Both the position numbers and the translations under genes were made by a program. The notes beneath the pieces were generated by a model. The model made no database searches. It had not been told where the DNA came from and saw only the letters and a list, made by a program, of their open reading frames with translations. Source: an uncultured Litoreibacter sp. (GTDB lineage Bacteria > Pseudomonadota > Alphaproteobacteria > Rhodobacterales > Rhodobacteraceae). Taken from it: DNA of 64,000 nt. The stretch covers positions 496,001 to 560,000 of the forward strand of contig NZ_CANKWO010000002.1 in the NCBI RefSeq assembly GCF_947487515.1. The letters are read 5' to 3'. Positions 17,857 to 27,339 of the stretch are shown here, in pieces (the first letter of the stretch is position 1; every line of letters starts with the position of its first letter).

Positions 17857-18480
17857 TCATCCGCAATGTTGATCGCTTAGGCCTGGAAGCAGGGGGCGAA
17901 GAACTGTGATTGATACCGTCGCCTCATCCAATCTCCACTCGGCCGTCGGTGGGAAGAGAAATCCGCCGTCGGACTTGTAGACCGGACCTGCCGACCAAAA
18001 GGAATTCACTTTTCCACATTGGATAAACTCGAAGCCCATTTGTTCGAGTTGGTTCTTAGACAGTGAGGCTTTCGTGACCTTGGCCCCTTTTGGCTTGGTT
18101 GCTTCAAAGGCCTTTGCCACCCTGTTTTGAACTTTGCTCCAACGCACGGATCCGGCCCATTTGCCATTATCAAAGCGGGCACCTTCCACACTGCATACTT
18201 GGCCCACAAACCCGTTTACTCTGGGGTTATTGACCAACGTCAGGTACAGTCGCCCCACATCGGTATCAACCGTGCCAATTTCCATATGATTTAGCCTAGA
18301 AGAGGGCTTTAGCAAGCGCGTCATTTCTGTCGGGGCCTTGCCGCTTTTTCGGACTTGTTCACACCAGTTGATCACCGTTTCAAATCGAACAGAACTGGCC
18401 ATGGCGGGGGCGGCCACCCAAGTTGAAAAAACCAAGGCAGCCAATACCGGCGCAAATGTGATTCTGGATAATCGGATCAT
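17857..18480 (-). CDS. secreted protein of unknown function
   Basis: 207 residues with a clear Sec signal peptide ending near AMASS (residues about 27-31). The mature part has cysteines in NWCEQV, GQVCSV, IQCGKV and DQHCG, so one or two disulfides are likely in the periplasm. I do not recognise a family. The track ORF starts 37 codons earlier; I use MIRLSRI because AAGGAATTTCAA lies directly before it. It is convergent with trxA and lies downstream of amtB on the same strand, separated by the amtB terminator. Confidence 0.75.
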   Translation of the reverse strand: MIRLSRITFAPVLAALVFSTWVAAPAMASSVRFETVINWCEQVRKSGKAPTEMTRLLKPSSRLNHMEIGTVDTDVGRLYLTLVNNPRVNGFVGQVCSVEGARFDNGKWAGSVRWSKVQNRVAKAFEATKPKGAKVTKASLSKNQLEQMGFEFIQCGKVNSFWSAGPVYKSDGGFLFPPTAEWRLDEATVSITVLRPLLPGLSDQHCG

Positions 18481-18546
18481 TTGAAATTCCTTATGTAATA
18501 CAAAGCAATTTATCGACCCGAGAGCGTCACTTCGCAAGTCCCCAAC

Positions 18547-18580
18547 GAAAAGAGCCCCAACCAATTTTGGCAGGGGCTCT
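18547..18580 (-). terminator. terminator after amtB
   Basis: A perfect 8-bp stem AGAGCCCC/GGGGCTCT (18551-18558 and 18573-18580) followed on the minus strand by TTTTCG, about 20 bases past the amtB stop codon. Confidence 0.85.
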
Positions 18581-18601
18581 CTTACAGGCATTTAGGAAAG
18601 T

Positions 18602-19921
18602 TTAGTTGGTGAACTCTGGGTAGGCTTCCATGCCCAGCTCTGCCATGTCGAGGCCCATGACCTCATCTTCCTCAGATACACGGATGCCCACGATTGCTTT
18701 CAGGACAAACCAAATCACACCGGACACCGCGAAGGTGAACACACCCACCACAAGGATGGAATAAAGCTGAACGCCGATGCTTGCAGCGCTGTTCGTGAAG
18801 ACAACCGCAATCGTGCCCCAGATACCCGCCATCAAGTGTACCGGGATCGCACCCACTACGTCATCGATTTTCAGCTTATCAAGGAATGGAACCGCGAAGA
18901 CCACGATCACACCGCCAACAGCGCCGATCAAAGTAGCCGCACCCAAGGAAGGTGTCAGCGGCTCGGCCGTGATGGACACCAGACCGGCAAGCGCACCGTT
19001 CAAGACCATTGTCAGGTCGACTTTCTTATACAGAAGTTGCGTCAGGATCAGCGCAGCCACGGCACCACCTGCAGCTGCAGTGTTGGTGTTCGCGAAGATA
19101 CGGCTGATGTCGCCAACATGGCCGGCTGTGTTCATATACAGCTGCGAGCCACCGTTGAAGCCGAACCAACCGAGCCACAGGATAAATGTACCCAATGTTG
19201 CCAAAGGTAGGTTGGAGCCCATGAATGGCACCGTACGGCCTTCTTTGTATTTGCCGATACGTGGCCCAAGGATCAACGCGCCAGCCAAAGCTGCCCAGCC
19301 ACCGACCGAGTGCACAACTGTAGAGCCCGCGAAGTCTTGGAAGCCCATGCCGTCCAAGAAGCCACCGCCCCATTTCCAAGAGGCTTGGATTGGGTAGATA
19401 AAGGCCGTCAGGGCAATCACGAAGAACAAGAATGGCCACAGCTTGATGCGCTCTGCCAATGTGCCAGATACGATCGATGCGGTTGTGGCACAGAACATCA
19501 GTTGGAAGAAGAAGTCGGAACCGACAGACGCATACGTCAGGTCAGGCGATGCCTCTTCCATGCCAACGGGTTCCAAACCCGCAGTGGAGAACGCACCAAG
19601 GATGCCGTCAATGGACCAACCATCGCCGGGGTACATCAAGTTGTAACCGATAAGGTAATAGGCAATCGCGGCCAGCGAAAACAATGCGATGTTCTTCGTC
19701 AACTGCATCGCCACGTTCTTGGAACGCACCAAACCTGCCTCCAGCATGGCGAAACCAGCCGCCATCCAAAAGACGAGGAAGCCCGCCACAAGGAACATAA
19801 ACGTGTTGAAGATGAAGCCGACCTCGGCAGTCACAGGCAAGATTTCCGCGTCTTGGGCCAGCCCCATGGTCGGAAGCGCCGTCAGCGCCGCAACAATGGG
19901 TAGAGTTTTTGAGAGTTTCAT
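18602..19921 (-). CDS. amtB: ammonium transporter
   Basis: Inner-membrane ammonium channel, 439 residues with about eleven membrane segments after a cleavable signal peptide ending near LAQDAE. The twin pore histidines lie in VVHSVGGWAAL and IPVHLMAGIWG. The C-terminal tail is where GlnK would bind. The ribosome site is AAGGGGAACCTGACTT. It follows glnK by 21 bases, the classic glnK-amtB operon, so induction by nitrogen limitation is expected. The sequence shows the arrangement; I could not confirm an NtrC or sigma-54 site. Confidence 0.97.
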   Translation of the reverse strand: MKLSKTLPIVAALTALPTMGLAQDAEILPVTAEVGFIFNTFMFLVAGFLVFWMAAGFAMLEAGLVRSKNVAMQLTKNIALFSLAAIAYYLIGYNLMYPGDGWSIDGILGAFSTAGLEPVGMEEASPDLTYASVGSDFFFQLMFCATTASIVSGTLAERIKLWPFLFFVIALTAFIYPIQASWKWGGGFLDGMGFQDFAGSTVVHSVGGWAALAGALILGPRIGKYKEGRTVPFMGSNLPLATLGTFILWLGWFGFNGGSQLYMNTAGHVGDISRIFANTNTAAAGGAVAALILTQLLYKKVDLTMVLNGALAGLVSITAEPLTPSLGAATLIGAVGGVIVVFAVPFLDKLKIDDVVGAIPVHLMAGIWGTIAVVFTNSAASIGVQLYSILVVGVFTFAVSGVIWFVLKAIVGIRVSEEDEVMGLDMAELGMEAYPEFTN

Positions 19922-19942
19922 AAGTCAGGTTCCCCTTACGCC

Positions 19943-20281
19943 TTACAGCGCGTCTTCGTTGGTTTCGCCGGTGCGCACGCGGACGGCATGCGTCACATCA
20001 AGCACCAAAATTTTGCCGTCGCCGATCTTGTCGGTTTTCGCGGTTGTTGCGATCGTCTCGACAACTTGATCTGCCATCGATGCCGCGACTGCGATTTCCA
20101 GCTTCACTTTCGGCACAAAATTCACGGCGTATTCTGCGCCGCGGTAGATTTCCGTGTGACCGGATTGAGAGCCAAAGCCCTTCACTTCCGTCACCATCAT
20201 TCCGCGCACACCGATGGCGGTGAGCGCTTCGCGAACCTCCTCCAGCTTGAACGGCTTGATTGCTGCTATGATCAACTTCAC
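19943..20281 (-). CDS. glnK: PII nitrogen regulatory protein GlnK
   Basis: Trimeric signal protein that blocks AmtB when nitrogen is sufficient. 112 residues from a GTG start that has AAGGGGAAAACA before it; the track ORF is 17 codons longer. The T-loop has the uridylylation site Tyr51 in YRGAEYAVNFVPK, and the C-terminal signature is DVTHAVRVRTGE. It heads the glnK-amtB operon. The 256-base gap to the divergent penicillin-binding protein gene carries the promoters of both, but no element was clear enough to call. Confidence 0.95.
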   Translation of the reverse strand: MKLIIAAIKPFKLEEVREALTAIGVRGMMVTEVKGFGSQSGHTEIYRGAEYAVNFVPKVKLEIAVAASMADQVVETIATTAKTDKIGDGKILVLDVTHAVRVRTGETNEDAL

Positions 20282-20537
20282 TGTTTTCCCCTTCGTTTTC
20301 GCCCCGAAGCCGAGACACGTATGAAGGCACAACAGTCCCTGACCCCGCGCGCTTCAACGTTGAGGGCGTAGATTTTGGGCAAAATTGGGGGGCGCGGCAT
20401 TATTTTTTGCACAAATTTTAGCCGAAGCTTAATTATTAATCGAAATTGAGACCCGTCGAGCGAAGACTTCCCCTCTACATCTTCTTCACCCCGCCCTATA
20501 TTAGGCCCAACAAAAAGCAGCCTTGAAGCGCAGGTAC

Positions 20538-22760
20538 ATGAGCAACTCCGGACGAAAGAAGCCCACCTTGGTGGCCGATAAACGCTATAACAAAGCGCCA
20601 GCAGCGAAGCCGAAGCCCAAAGCAAAGGCAAAGGCCAAGCCGAAAAAGCGCGTGGTCAGACGCCAAGCTGCGCCTAAGAAACGCGGGTTGATCGGATGGA
20701 TATTGTTCCCATTCATCTGGACCCTGCGCTTGATTTGGCGCCTCACGTGGCGGATTACCGCCGTCGGCGCCATCCTTTTGGCGGCTGCTGTGGCCTATAC
20801 CTATGCGCAGCTTCCTCCTGTAGAGACCTTGCTTGACGGCCGCACCCGCGGCTCGGTGACCTTACTGGATCGCGAGAACGTCGTGTTCTCATGGCGCGGC
20901 GATAACTTTGGCGGCGCAATCCGAGCCGAATCCGTAGCCCCCGCTTTGAAAAACGCGGTCATCGCCACAGAGGACAAACGATTCTACTGGCACCTCGGAC
21001 TGTCCCCGCGCGGCGTAGCTTCGGCGATGCGCATCAACATGCGTGAAGGCCGCAAGCCATGGAAAGGCAACGGCGGCTCGACGCTGACACAGCAAACCGC
21101 GAAACTGATTTGTCTGGGCGTTGAGTTTGACCCCAAGAAATGGAAAACCGAAGCCAAATACGAAGCCGACTGTCGCCGCACGACTTTGGCGCGCAAGGGC
21201 AAAGAAGCGCTCTATGCGCTGGCGATGGAAGCCAAGTATTCCAAGAATGACATCCTGTCGATCTACCTGAACCGTGCTTATCTGGGCGCGGGCGCGCGTG
21301 GGTTTGAGGCCGCATCCAAGATTTACTTCGCCAAAAGCGCCTCTGAAGTCAGCGTGCCAGAAGCCGCGATGCTGGCGGGCCTTCTCAAGGCGCCAACTAA
21401 ATATGCGCCAACAAACAACCTGCAACGCGCCCAAGACCGTGCGGCCACGGTGCTCAAGCTTATGCGAGAACAAAGCTATATCTCATCCGCAGATGAAGCC
21501 GCCGCAAATGTCGCCCCCGCAACCTTGTCCAAAGCGGCCCAAGCCCGCGCAGGCGGGTATTTCGTCGATTGGGTCATGGACACCGCGCCCGACTTTTTGG
21601 CGAAGGACACCACAGAAGACGTGATGATCCGGTCAACCTTCGACAGCCGCCTGCAAAAGGCCGCAGAGGACGCGTTGGACCACATCTTCGAGAACAAAGT
21701 CCGCCAAGGCTCCAAAGCGCAGGCCGCGATTGTGGTTATGTCGCCAGATGGCGCCGTGCGTGCGATGGTAGGTGGACGGCAGGCAAAAGTATCCGGCGCA
21801 TTCAACCGCGCGGTGCAAGCGAAACGACAAACGGGTTCGGCGTTCAAACCGTTCGTATATGCAGCGGCGATGGACTTGGGCTTCCAATACGATTCCGTTG
21901 TAGAAGACGCAGAGGCCTGCTTCCATACTGCAGGCTCTGGCAATTGGTGCCCCAAAAACTACACGAACAAATTTAAGGGCGACATGACGCTCACCGACGC
22001 GTTGGCACAGTCAATCAACACTGTCGCCGTCAAAGTGTCCGAAGAAGTGGGTCGCGACAACGTGCGTCGCGTGGCAGAAGCCTTTGGCATCGACAACGAG
22101 TTGGCTAACGGGCCAGCCTTGGCACTTGGCGCGTCAGAAAGCACCTTGCTGGAAATGACGGGCGCCTACGCAGGCATCTTGAACGGTGGGCGCGCGGTGT
22201 CTCCTTACGGCATTCGAGAATTGCGCCTGAAAGGGGATCAAGACGCACTCTTTGGCCAAGGCGGCGGCTTTGGCGATCGCGTGATTTCCGAGAACGCAGC
22301 TCAGCAGCTGACCTACATGATGTACCGCGTGGTGAACGACGGCACTGGCAAACGCGCCCAGCTTGACGGCCGCGAAGTCGCTGGAAAAACCGGAACGACC
22401 AACGCCGCGAAAGACGCGTGGTTTATCGGCTTCACCGCGCAATATGTCGTAGGTGTATGGATGGGCTATGACGACAACACGCCCCTTAAAGGTGTGACCG
22501 GCGGAGGATTGCCTGCCGACATCTGGAAAGAGACAATGACGCGTGTCACTACAGGCCTGTCAGCGGAACCCCTGCCGATGATCCGCCCTGCAAACCCACC
22601 GCGTGTGACGCGACCAGAGCCGGTTCAGCAGCAAACGACCGCACGAAGCACCCCGGGAAACGGAGGCAATTCGCAAGGACAGCAGAACTTGGAGAATGTC
22701 ACCGAGCAGATCATCCGCGATGTGGGAAGTCTGCTCAGGAACATTTTGGGCGGGAATTAA
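20538..22760 (+). CDS. class A penicillin-binding protein (PBP1A family)
   Basis: Bifunctional peptidoglycan glycosyltransferase and transpeptidase, about 740 residues. A highly basic Lys/Ala/Pro cytoplasmic tail (to residue 50) precedes one membrane anchor. The glycosyltransferase motif EDKRFYWHLGL is near residue 141 and GGSTLTQQTAKL near residue 178. The transpeptidase has SAFK near residue 433, SIN near residue 493 and KTGTTNAAKDAW near residue 615. A Gln/Thr/Gly-rich tail follows. I start at MSNSGRKK rather than the track's upstream TTG. Its stop overlaps the convergent mlaC stop in a shared TTAA. Confidence 0.93.
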   Translation: MSNSGRKKPTLVADKRYNKAPAAKPKPKAKAKAKPKKRVVRRQAAPKKRGLIGWILFPFIWTLRLIWRLTWRITAVGAILLAAAVAYTYAQLPPVETLLDGRTRGSVTLLDRENVVFSWRGDNFGGAIRAESVAPALKNAVIATEDKRFYWHLGLSPRGVASAMRINMREGRKPWKGNGGSTLTQQTAKLICLGVEFDPKKWKTEAKYEADCRRTTLARKGKEALYALAMEAKYSKNDILSIYLNRAYLGAGARGFEAASKIYFAKSASEVSVPEAAMLAGLLKAPTKYAPTNNLQRAQDRAATVLKLMREQSYISSADEAAANVAPATLSKAAQARAGGYFVDWVMDTAPDFLAKDTTEDVMIRSTFDSRLQKAAEDALDHIFENKVRQGSKAQAAIVVMSPDGAVRAMVGGRQAKVSGAFNRAVQAKRQTGSAFKPFVYAAAMDLGFQYDSVVEDAEACFHTAGSGNWCPKNYTNKFKGDMTLTDALAQSINTVAVKVSEEVGRDNVRRVAEAFGIDNELANGPALALGASESTLLEMTGAYAGILNGGRAVSPYGIRELRLKGDQDALFGQGGGFGDRVISENAAQQLTYMMYRVVNDGTGKRAQLDGREVAGKTGTTNAAKDAWFIGFTAQYVVGVWMGYDDNTPLKGVTGGGLPADIWKETMTRVTTGLSAEPLPMIRPANPPRVTRPEPVQQQTTARSTPGNGGNSQGQQNLENVTEQIIRDVGSLLRNILGGN

Positions 22761-23356
22761 CCCAGCTTGTTGAGATCGGCCGTTAGCTTGCCAATATCGC
22801 CGCGACGTTTATCCAGCATCGCGCCGATTTCGGCACGCTCTGACGTCAAAGTGTTCACCCCTTCAATGATGATATTGAAGATCTTTGGCTTGCCGGATTT
22901 ATCAGACACCAACCAAGACACTTTGAACGGGGCAGAGCCACGTAGCTTGGCGGTGGATTGAACCTCGATGTTGCTCTTGGACTTCCGAGAGCCCTCGACA
23001 ATAATCTTCCCACCAACGAACTCGTTGAAACGGTTGCCATATTTGCGGGTGAAATACCCTTTGAACGCCTTCACATATGCCTTCACTTCAGCCTTGCTGG
23101 CAGTGCGCCGCGCAGGGCCCAAGGTGGTCAGGGCGATGATGTTCACATCTGCGTAGCGCTCGAACACCCGCTGAAAGTCGCGTTGCATAGCGCTTGCGGA
23201 CTTACCCGAAGCGATGATTTTGTTGATGTCAGACACTGCGGAATCAACAAGCTTTTCAGCAGCAGCGCCGCTGATTGCGAAGGCCGGAAGCGGAAGTGCG
23301 GTCGCGGCCAAACCGGCAACAATTGCGCGGCGGGAGAAAAGATTATTCTTCACCAT
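22757..23356 (-). CDS. mlaC: phospholipid-binding protein MlaC
   Basis: Periplasmic carrier that moves phospholipids between the MlaA complex and the inner-membrane Mla ABC transporter. 199 residues from the ATG after GAGGATGTTT; the track ORF extends 37 codons further. The signal peptide has a twin-arginine-like FSRRAIVAGL start and ends near AFA. The body carries the MlaC/Ttg2D family pattern ERYADVNIIALTTLG and KAFKGYFTRKYG. Its start lies inside the mlaA reading frame, so the two are coupled. The other mla genes are not in the window. Confidence 0.9.
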   Translation of the reverse strand: MVKNNLFSRRAIVAGLAATALPLPAFAISGAAAEKLVDSAVSDINKIIASGKSASAMQRDFQRVFERYADVNIIALTTLGPARRTASKAEVKAYVKAFKGYFTRKYGNRFNEFVGGKIIVEGSRKSKSNIEVQSTAKLRGSAPFKVSWLVSDKSGKPKIFNIIIEGVNTLTSERAEIGAMLDKRRGDIGKLTADLNKLG

Positions 23357-24098
23357 AAACATCCTCATATGGGTCGTCGTAGTCAGGCTGCTCCCCACCG
23401 GAAAGTGTGAAGCGCCGGTTTTGCAAGTACAACAGCCGCGCCTGTGCGTAGCTGTCTTCACTTTCATATAGGACCGAGTCTATCAAATCAGAATACTGGT
23501 AGCGATCACCAAAGCGTGCAGCGACGCTGGCCCCCGTTCCAGCCGTGCGTAACGCGCCTTCGGTGCCGAAATTCAGAGGGTTTAGCAACAGGTCAACCAC
23601 CCGCCCTGCAGCGTGGCGTTCGGTCGACGGACCCACAAGCGGAAGCTCTACATAGGCCCCTTCTGGCGCGCCCCAAACATGCAGCGTTTCGCCAAAATCC
23701 GTACCCCGGTTTTCCAAACCCGCATCGGTGGCAACATCCAGCAGCCCACCAAACCCAAGTGTCGTATTTACCAAAAAGCGGAACGTGTTGTGGCCGGCGT
23801 TCTCAATCCTGAACTGCAGCAAATTATTCAAAACTTGCCCAGGCAGGTTCAGGTTGGAGGCAAAATTGGACACCCCTTTACGCACAGGCTTTGGAACAAT
23901 CGTCCCATAGCCTTTGGAGGTCGGGCTGACGAACACTTTGTCAATTGATCGGTTAAGAGAATGCGTGCCGCGATTTTGCTTTTCAATCGGGTCATTCACC
24001 CCAACGCCAATCGGCGCGGCAGTACACCCCGCCACCAAAAGGGCGAAAACGGACATAGCGCAAAGGCGCTTTGGCAAATTGGACAGCAGCTTTTTCAT
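23343..24098 (-). CDS. mlaA: outer-membrane lipoprotein MlaA (VacJ)
   Basis: 251 residues. The lipoprotein signal peptide ends in lipobox LVAGC. The mature part has the MlaA hallmarks DPIEKQNRGTHSLNRSIDKV, FASNLNLPGQVLNNLLQ and LGFGGLLDVATDAGL. MlaA removes mislocalised phospholipid from the outer leaflet of the outer membrane and hands it to MlaC. The C-terminus is acidic (YDDPYEDVYGEE). It is the first gene of the mlaA-mlaC unit and is divergent from the type I secretion genes across a 190-base gap. Confidence 0.94.
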   Translation of the reverse strand: MKKLLSNLPKRLCAMSVFALLVAGCTAAPIGVGVNDPIEKQNRGTHSLNRSIDKVFVSPTSKGYGTIVPKPVRKGVSNFASNLNLPGQVLNNLLQFRIENAGHNTFRFLVNTTLGFGGLLDVATDAGLENRGTDFGETLHVWGAPEGAYVELPLVGPSTERHAAGRVVDLLLNPLNFGTEGALRTAGTGASVAARFGDRYQYSDLIDSVLYESEDSYAQARLLYLQNRRFTLSGGEQPDYDDPYEDVYGEE

Positions 24099-24291
24099 TT
24101 TCCCACCAGGGTCGTCGGTAATTCGGATGTGGCGCTATATGAAATGAAAGACCCAAGCACCAGAATACAAGTCACAAACACTCAATCTTTTGAGAATATG
24201 AGGACAGAAAGGCACAATTCAAGTCAGTTTTCACTTCCAAGTGACGCAAAACTAGCATCCCTTTCACAAAATCAGGTTAAACCCTACAGCT

Positions 24292-26028
24292 ATGAGAAGA
24301 GAACAAAACCACGCTGGAAAGCTCGAACTGAACGCCGCCCGCCGCGAAAGCCGACCCTTGTTTATCGTCGCTTTCGTGTTCAGTATTTTTGTAAATTTGC
24401 TGATGCTCACTGGCCCGCTTTATATGTTGCAGGTTTATGATCGGGTCTTGGGCTCGCGGTCTGAAGAAACATTGGTCGCCCTGTCAATTCTGGTGGTTTT
24501 TCTCTACGCGATGATGGGCCTTTTGGACTATGCGCGTGGCCGCATTTTGTCGCGCATCGGTGCACGGCTTCAGGACAAATTGGACCGCCGTGTGTTTTCG
24601 GCGATGCTGCGCAAGTCGAACCTGATGCCAAAGTCTGGCGACAACAATACCGGTTTGCGTGATCTGGAGGCCGTGCAAAGCTTTCTATCCTCTCCGGCGT
24701 TGCTGGCGTTGTTTGACATGCCGTGGACTCCCTTTTTCCTTGCTGCCATCTTTATATTCCACCCGTGGCTCGGGTATCTGGCCGTAGCAGGCGGGGCTTT
24801 GCTGGTTCTGTTGACGTTGATCAATCAGCGCTCGACCCGCCAACCGCAGTTGGAGGCAGGGATTTACGGGCTGCAGGCCAACCGCCTCTCCGACGAAATC
24901 ATGGACGAAACCGAAGTCATCGCGGGCATGGGGATGCGCGAGGCCAGCTTTGATCGCTGGCAAAAGCTCCGCGCAGAGTCGCTATCGAAATCGGTGCAAA
25001 AGGCTGATCGTGCGGGGGTGATCACAGCAACAACCAAGACCCTGAGGTTGTTCTTACAATCCGCAATGCTGGGGTTGGGGGCCTATCTGGTGCTGCAAAA
25101 TGAAATGACTGCGGGCGCCATGATCGCAGGCTCCATCTTGCTGGGGCGCGCACTTGCCCCGATCGAACTGGCCATTGGCCAATGGGCTTTGGTGCAACGC
25201 GCCGCCATGGGGTGGCAAAGTTTACAAGCCCTGCTGACAGAGGTGGCCAATCTGCCCCCACGCACCCCATTGCCAAGGCCGAAGGCACATTTGCGCGGCG
25301 AACAGGTGACCATTATCCCCCCCGGGGAACGCCAAGCAACGCTCCGCATGATCTCGTTTGACTTACCGGCTGGTCAAGCAATGGGGGTTATCGGGCCATC
25401 AGGGGCTGGCAAATCAACATTGGCCAAGGCGTTGACGGGCATTTGGCCAACAGCCGGCGGGCAAACCCGTTTGGGGGGCGCCGCGCTAGACCAATATGAT
25501 CCCGACACGCTGGGCAGCCTCGTTGGATATTTGCCGCAAAAGGTCACCTTGTTTGAGGGCACCATCGGGGAGAACATCGCCCGCCTTCAACCAAATGCGG
25601 ATCCAAATGAAGTCATCAAAGCCGCCCAAAAGGCCGACGCACATGAGTTGATCTTACGTCAGCCTCAAGGATACGACACGCCAATATCAAACGCTCGCGG
25701 CCGTTTGTCTGGCGGCGAGATGCAACGCATCGGCTTGGCCCGCGCCCTTTACGGCAATCCGGTTTTGCTGGTGCTGGACGAGCCAAACTCGAACTTGGAC
25801 AATGACGGCTCGCTCGCGCTCAATTCGGCTATCCGCGCCATGAAATCCGAAGGCGGGTCGGTGATCATCATGGCCCATCGCCCTTCTGCGATCACTGAAT
25901 GCGAATTGTTGATGGTGCTTGAACAAGGTCAAAGACGTGCCTTCGGCCCCCGCGACGAGATTCTAAAAGGCACCGTGGCAAACCACAAAACCATCACCGG
26001 CACCAATACACCCGGAGGTGTAACATGA
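24292..26028 (+). CDS. type I secretion permease/ATPase (PrtD/HasD family)
   Basis: 578-residue fused membrane and ATPase subunit of a type I secretion system. Six membrane segments in about residues 22-300 are followed by an ATPase with Walker A GPSGAGKS at 368-375, signature LSGGEMQRIGLARAL and Walker B VLLVLDEPNSNLD. No peptidase-C39 domain is present, which puts it in the PrtD/AprD group that exports C-terminally signalled RTX-type proteins. The ATG has only a weak ribosome site, but no alternative start lies in frame before an upstream stop. It overlaps the adaptor gene by four bases. No substrate gene is adjacent. Confidence 0.93.
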   Translation: MRREQNHAGKLELNAARRESRPLFIVAFVFSIFVNLLMLTGPLYMLQVYDRVLGSRSEETLVALSILVVFLYAMMGLLDYARGRILSRIGARLQDKLDRRVFSAMLRKSNLMPKSGDNNTGLRDLEAVQSFLSSPALLALFDMPWTPFFLAAIFIFHPWLGYLAVAGGALLVLLTLINQRSTRQPQLEAGIYGLQANRLSDEIMDETEVIAGMGMREASFDRWQKLRAESLSKSVQKADRAGVITATTKTLRLFLQSAMLGLGAYLVLQNEMTAGAMIAGSILLGRALAPIELAIGQWALVQRAAMGWQSLQALLTEVANLPPRTPLPRPKAHLRGEQVTIIPPGERQATLRMISFDLPAGQAMGVIGPSGAGKSTLAKALTGIWPTAGGQTRLGGAALDQYDPDTLGSLVGYLPQKVTLFEGTIGENIARLQPNADPNEVIKAAQKADAHELILRQPQGYDTPISNARGRLSGGEMQRIGLARALYGNPVLLVLDEPNSNLDNDGSLALNSAIRAMKSEGGSVIIMAHRPSAITECELLMVLEQGQRRAFGPRDEILKGTVANHKTITGTNTPGGVT

Positions 26029-27326
26029 GCAACAATGCGCGGTGGTCCGCACGTATCCCGATAGCCATTGGCCTTGTGGCAATGGTGGTGTTGGTTGGCG
26101 GCTTTGGCCTTTGGTCGGTGCAAGCCAACATCGCAGGCGCGATCATTGCTCCTGGCCGCATTGAGGTCGATCAGAACCGGCAAGTCCTGCAACATCAAGA
26201 TGGCGGTGTGGTGGCAGAAGTCGCGGTGCGCGAAGGTGCGCGGGTCAAACAAGGCGACACATTGCTGCGCCTTGATGATACGCGGCTAAAGTCCGAACTG
26301 TTGATCGTCGAAGGCCAATTGTTCGAGATCATTGCCCGCAATGGACGACTAAAGGCCGAGCGCGATGAGGCCGACGCTATCACCTTTGATCCCCTGTTGA
26401 TTGACGCCGCACAGGATCGCGCTCAACTTCAACAATTGATCGACGGGCAGCAGCGCCTGTTCGAGACCCGCATAACCTCCGCCAGCCAGTCCATCGACCA
26501 GTTGGAAAAGCGAAAAGCCCAAATCGACAATCAGGTCGATGGGGTCCACGCCCAGCAGCGCGCTCTTGAGACACAGCTTGAATTGCTGAACCAAGAATTG
26601 GAAACCCAGCAAGACTTGCTCGACAAAGGCTTGGCGCAGTCCAGTCGCATTTTGGCCCTGCGCCGCGAGGAGGCGCGGTTGCGCGGGACTGTCGGTGAAT
26701 TAAGCGCCTCTGTGGCCGAAAACGAGGGCCGCATCACCGAAATCGATCTGGAAATTTTACGCCTCGCGACCACGCGAAAAGAAGAGGCAATCACCCAGCT
26801 ACGTGACCTTCAATACCGCGAGTTCGAACTGCGCGAGCAACGCCTCTCGCTCCAAGAACGCCTGTCGCGTCTGGACATTACCGCCCCAGTGTCAGGCCTT
26901 ATTTTCGGGCTTACCGTCTTTGCTGAACGCGCTGTGATCCAACCCGCAGAGGCCTTGATGTTCATCGTTCCACAGGATCGCCCCTTGGTCATCACCGGCG
27001 AAGTAGAACCGATCCATGTCGACGAGGTTTTCTTAGGCCAAGACGTGACTTTGCGGTTTTCAACTTTTGATGCGCGCACCACTCCAGAGGTCTTTGGCAC
27101 GGTGTCCTCGATCTCCGGTGACGCCTTTCGCGACGACGCCACAGGGCGCAGTTTCTACCGCGTTGAGATGACCTTGAAAGACGGCGAGATGGCCCGATTG
27201 GGTGATGTGGATCTGGTACCAGGCATGCCGGTGGACGGTTTCATTCGCACAGCGGACAGATCACCGATGACATATCTGTTGAAACCATTTACCGATTATT
27301 TCAATCGCGCTTTCCGCGAAACTTGA
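26025..27326 (+). CDS. HlyD-family type I secretion adaptor
   Basis: Periplasmic membrane-fusion subunit, 433 residues. One N-terminal membrane segment (about 13-35) is followed by the lipoyl half (VLQHQDGGVVAEVAVREGARVKQGD), a long coiled coil rich in Gln, Glu and Leu (about residues 120-290), and the second lipoyl half with DITAPVSGLIFGL. The C-terminal EVEPIHVDEVFLGQDV segment is typical of HlyD/PrtE. It is coupled to the ABC gene through ATGA. The third component, a TolC channel, is not in the window and presumably lies elsewhere. Confidence 0.94.
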   Translation: MSNNARWSARIPIAIGLVAMVVLVGGFGLWSVQANIAGAIIAPGRIEVDQNRQVLQHQDGGVVAEVAVREGARVKQGDTLLRLDDTRLKSELLIVEGQLFEIIARNGRLKAERDEADAITFDPLLIDAAQDRAQLQQLIDGQQRLFETRITSASQSIDQLEKRKAQIDNQVDGVHAQQRALETQLELLNQELETQQDLLDKGLAQSSRILALRREEARLRGTVGELSASVAENEGRITEIDLEILRLATTRKEEAITQLRDLQYREFELREQRLSLQERLSRLDITAPVSGLIFGLTVFAERAVIQPAEALMFIVPQDRPLVITGEVEPIHVDEVFLGQDVTLRFSTFDARTTPEVFGTVSSISGDAFRDDATGRSFYRVEMTLKDGEMARLGDVDLVPGMPVDGFIRTADRSPMTYLLKPFTDYFNRAFRET

Positions 27327-27339
27327 ATGGAGAATTCAC

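Noticed and set aside
20390-20430. Sigma-54 promoter for glnK-amtB
   Set aside because: The minus-strand sequence GG-CTAAAATTTGT-GC has 11 instead of the required 10 bases between the GG and GC elements.
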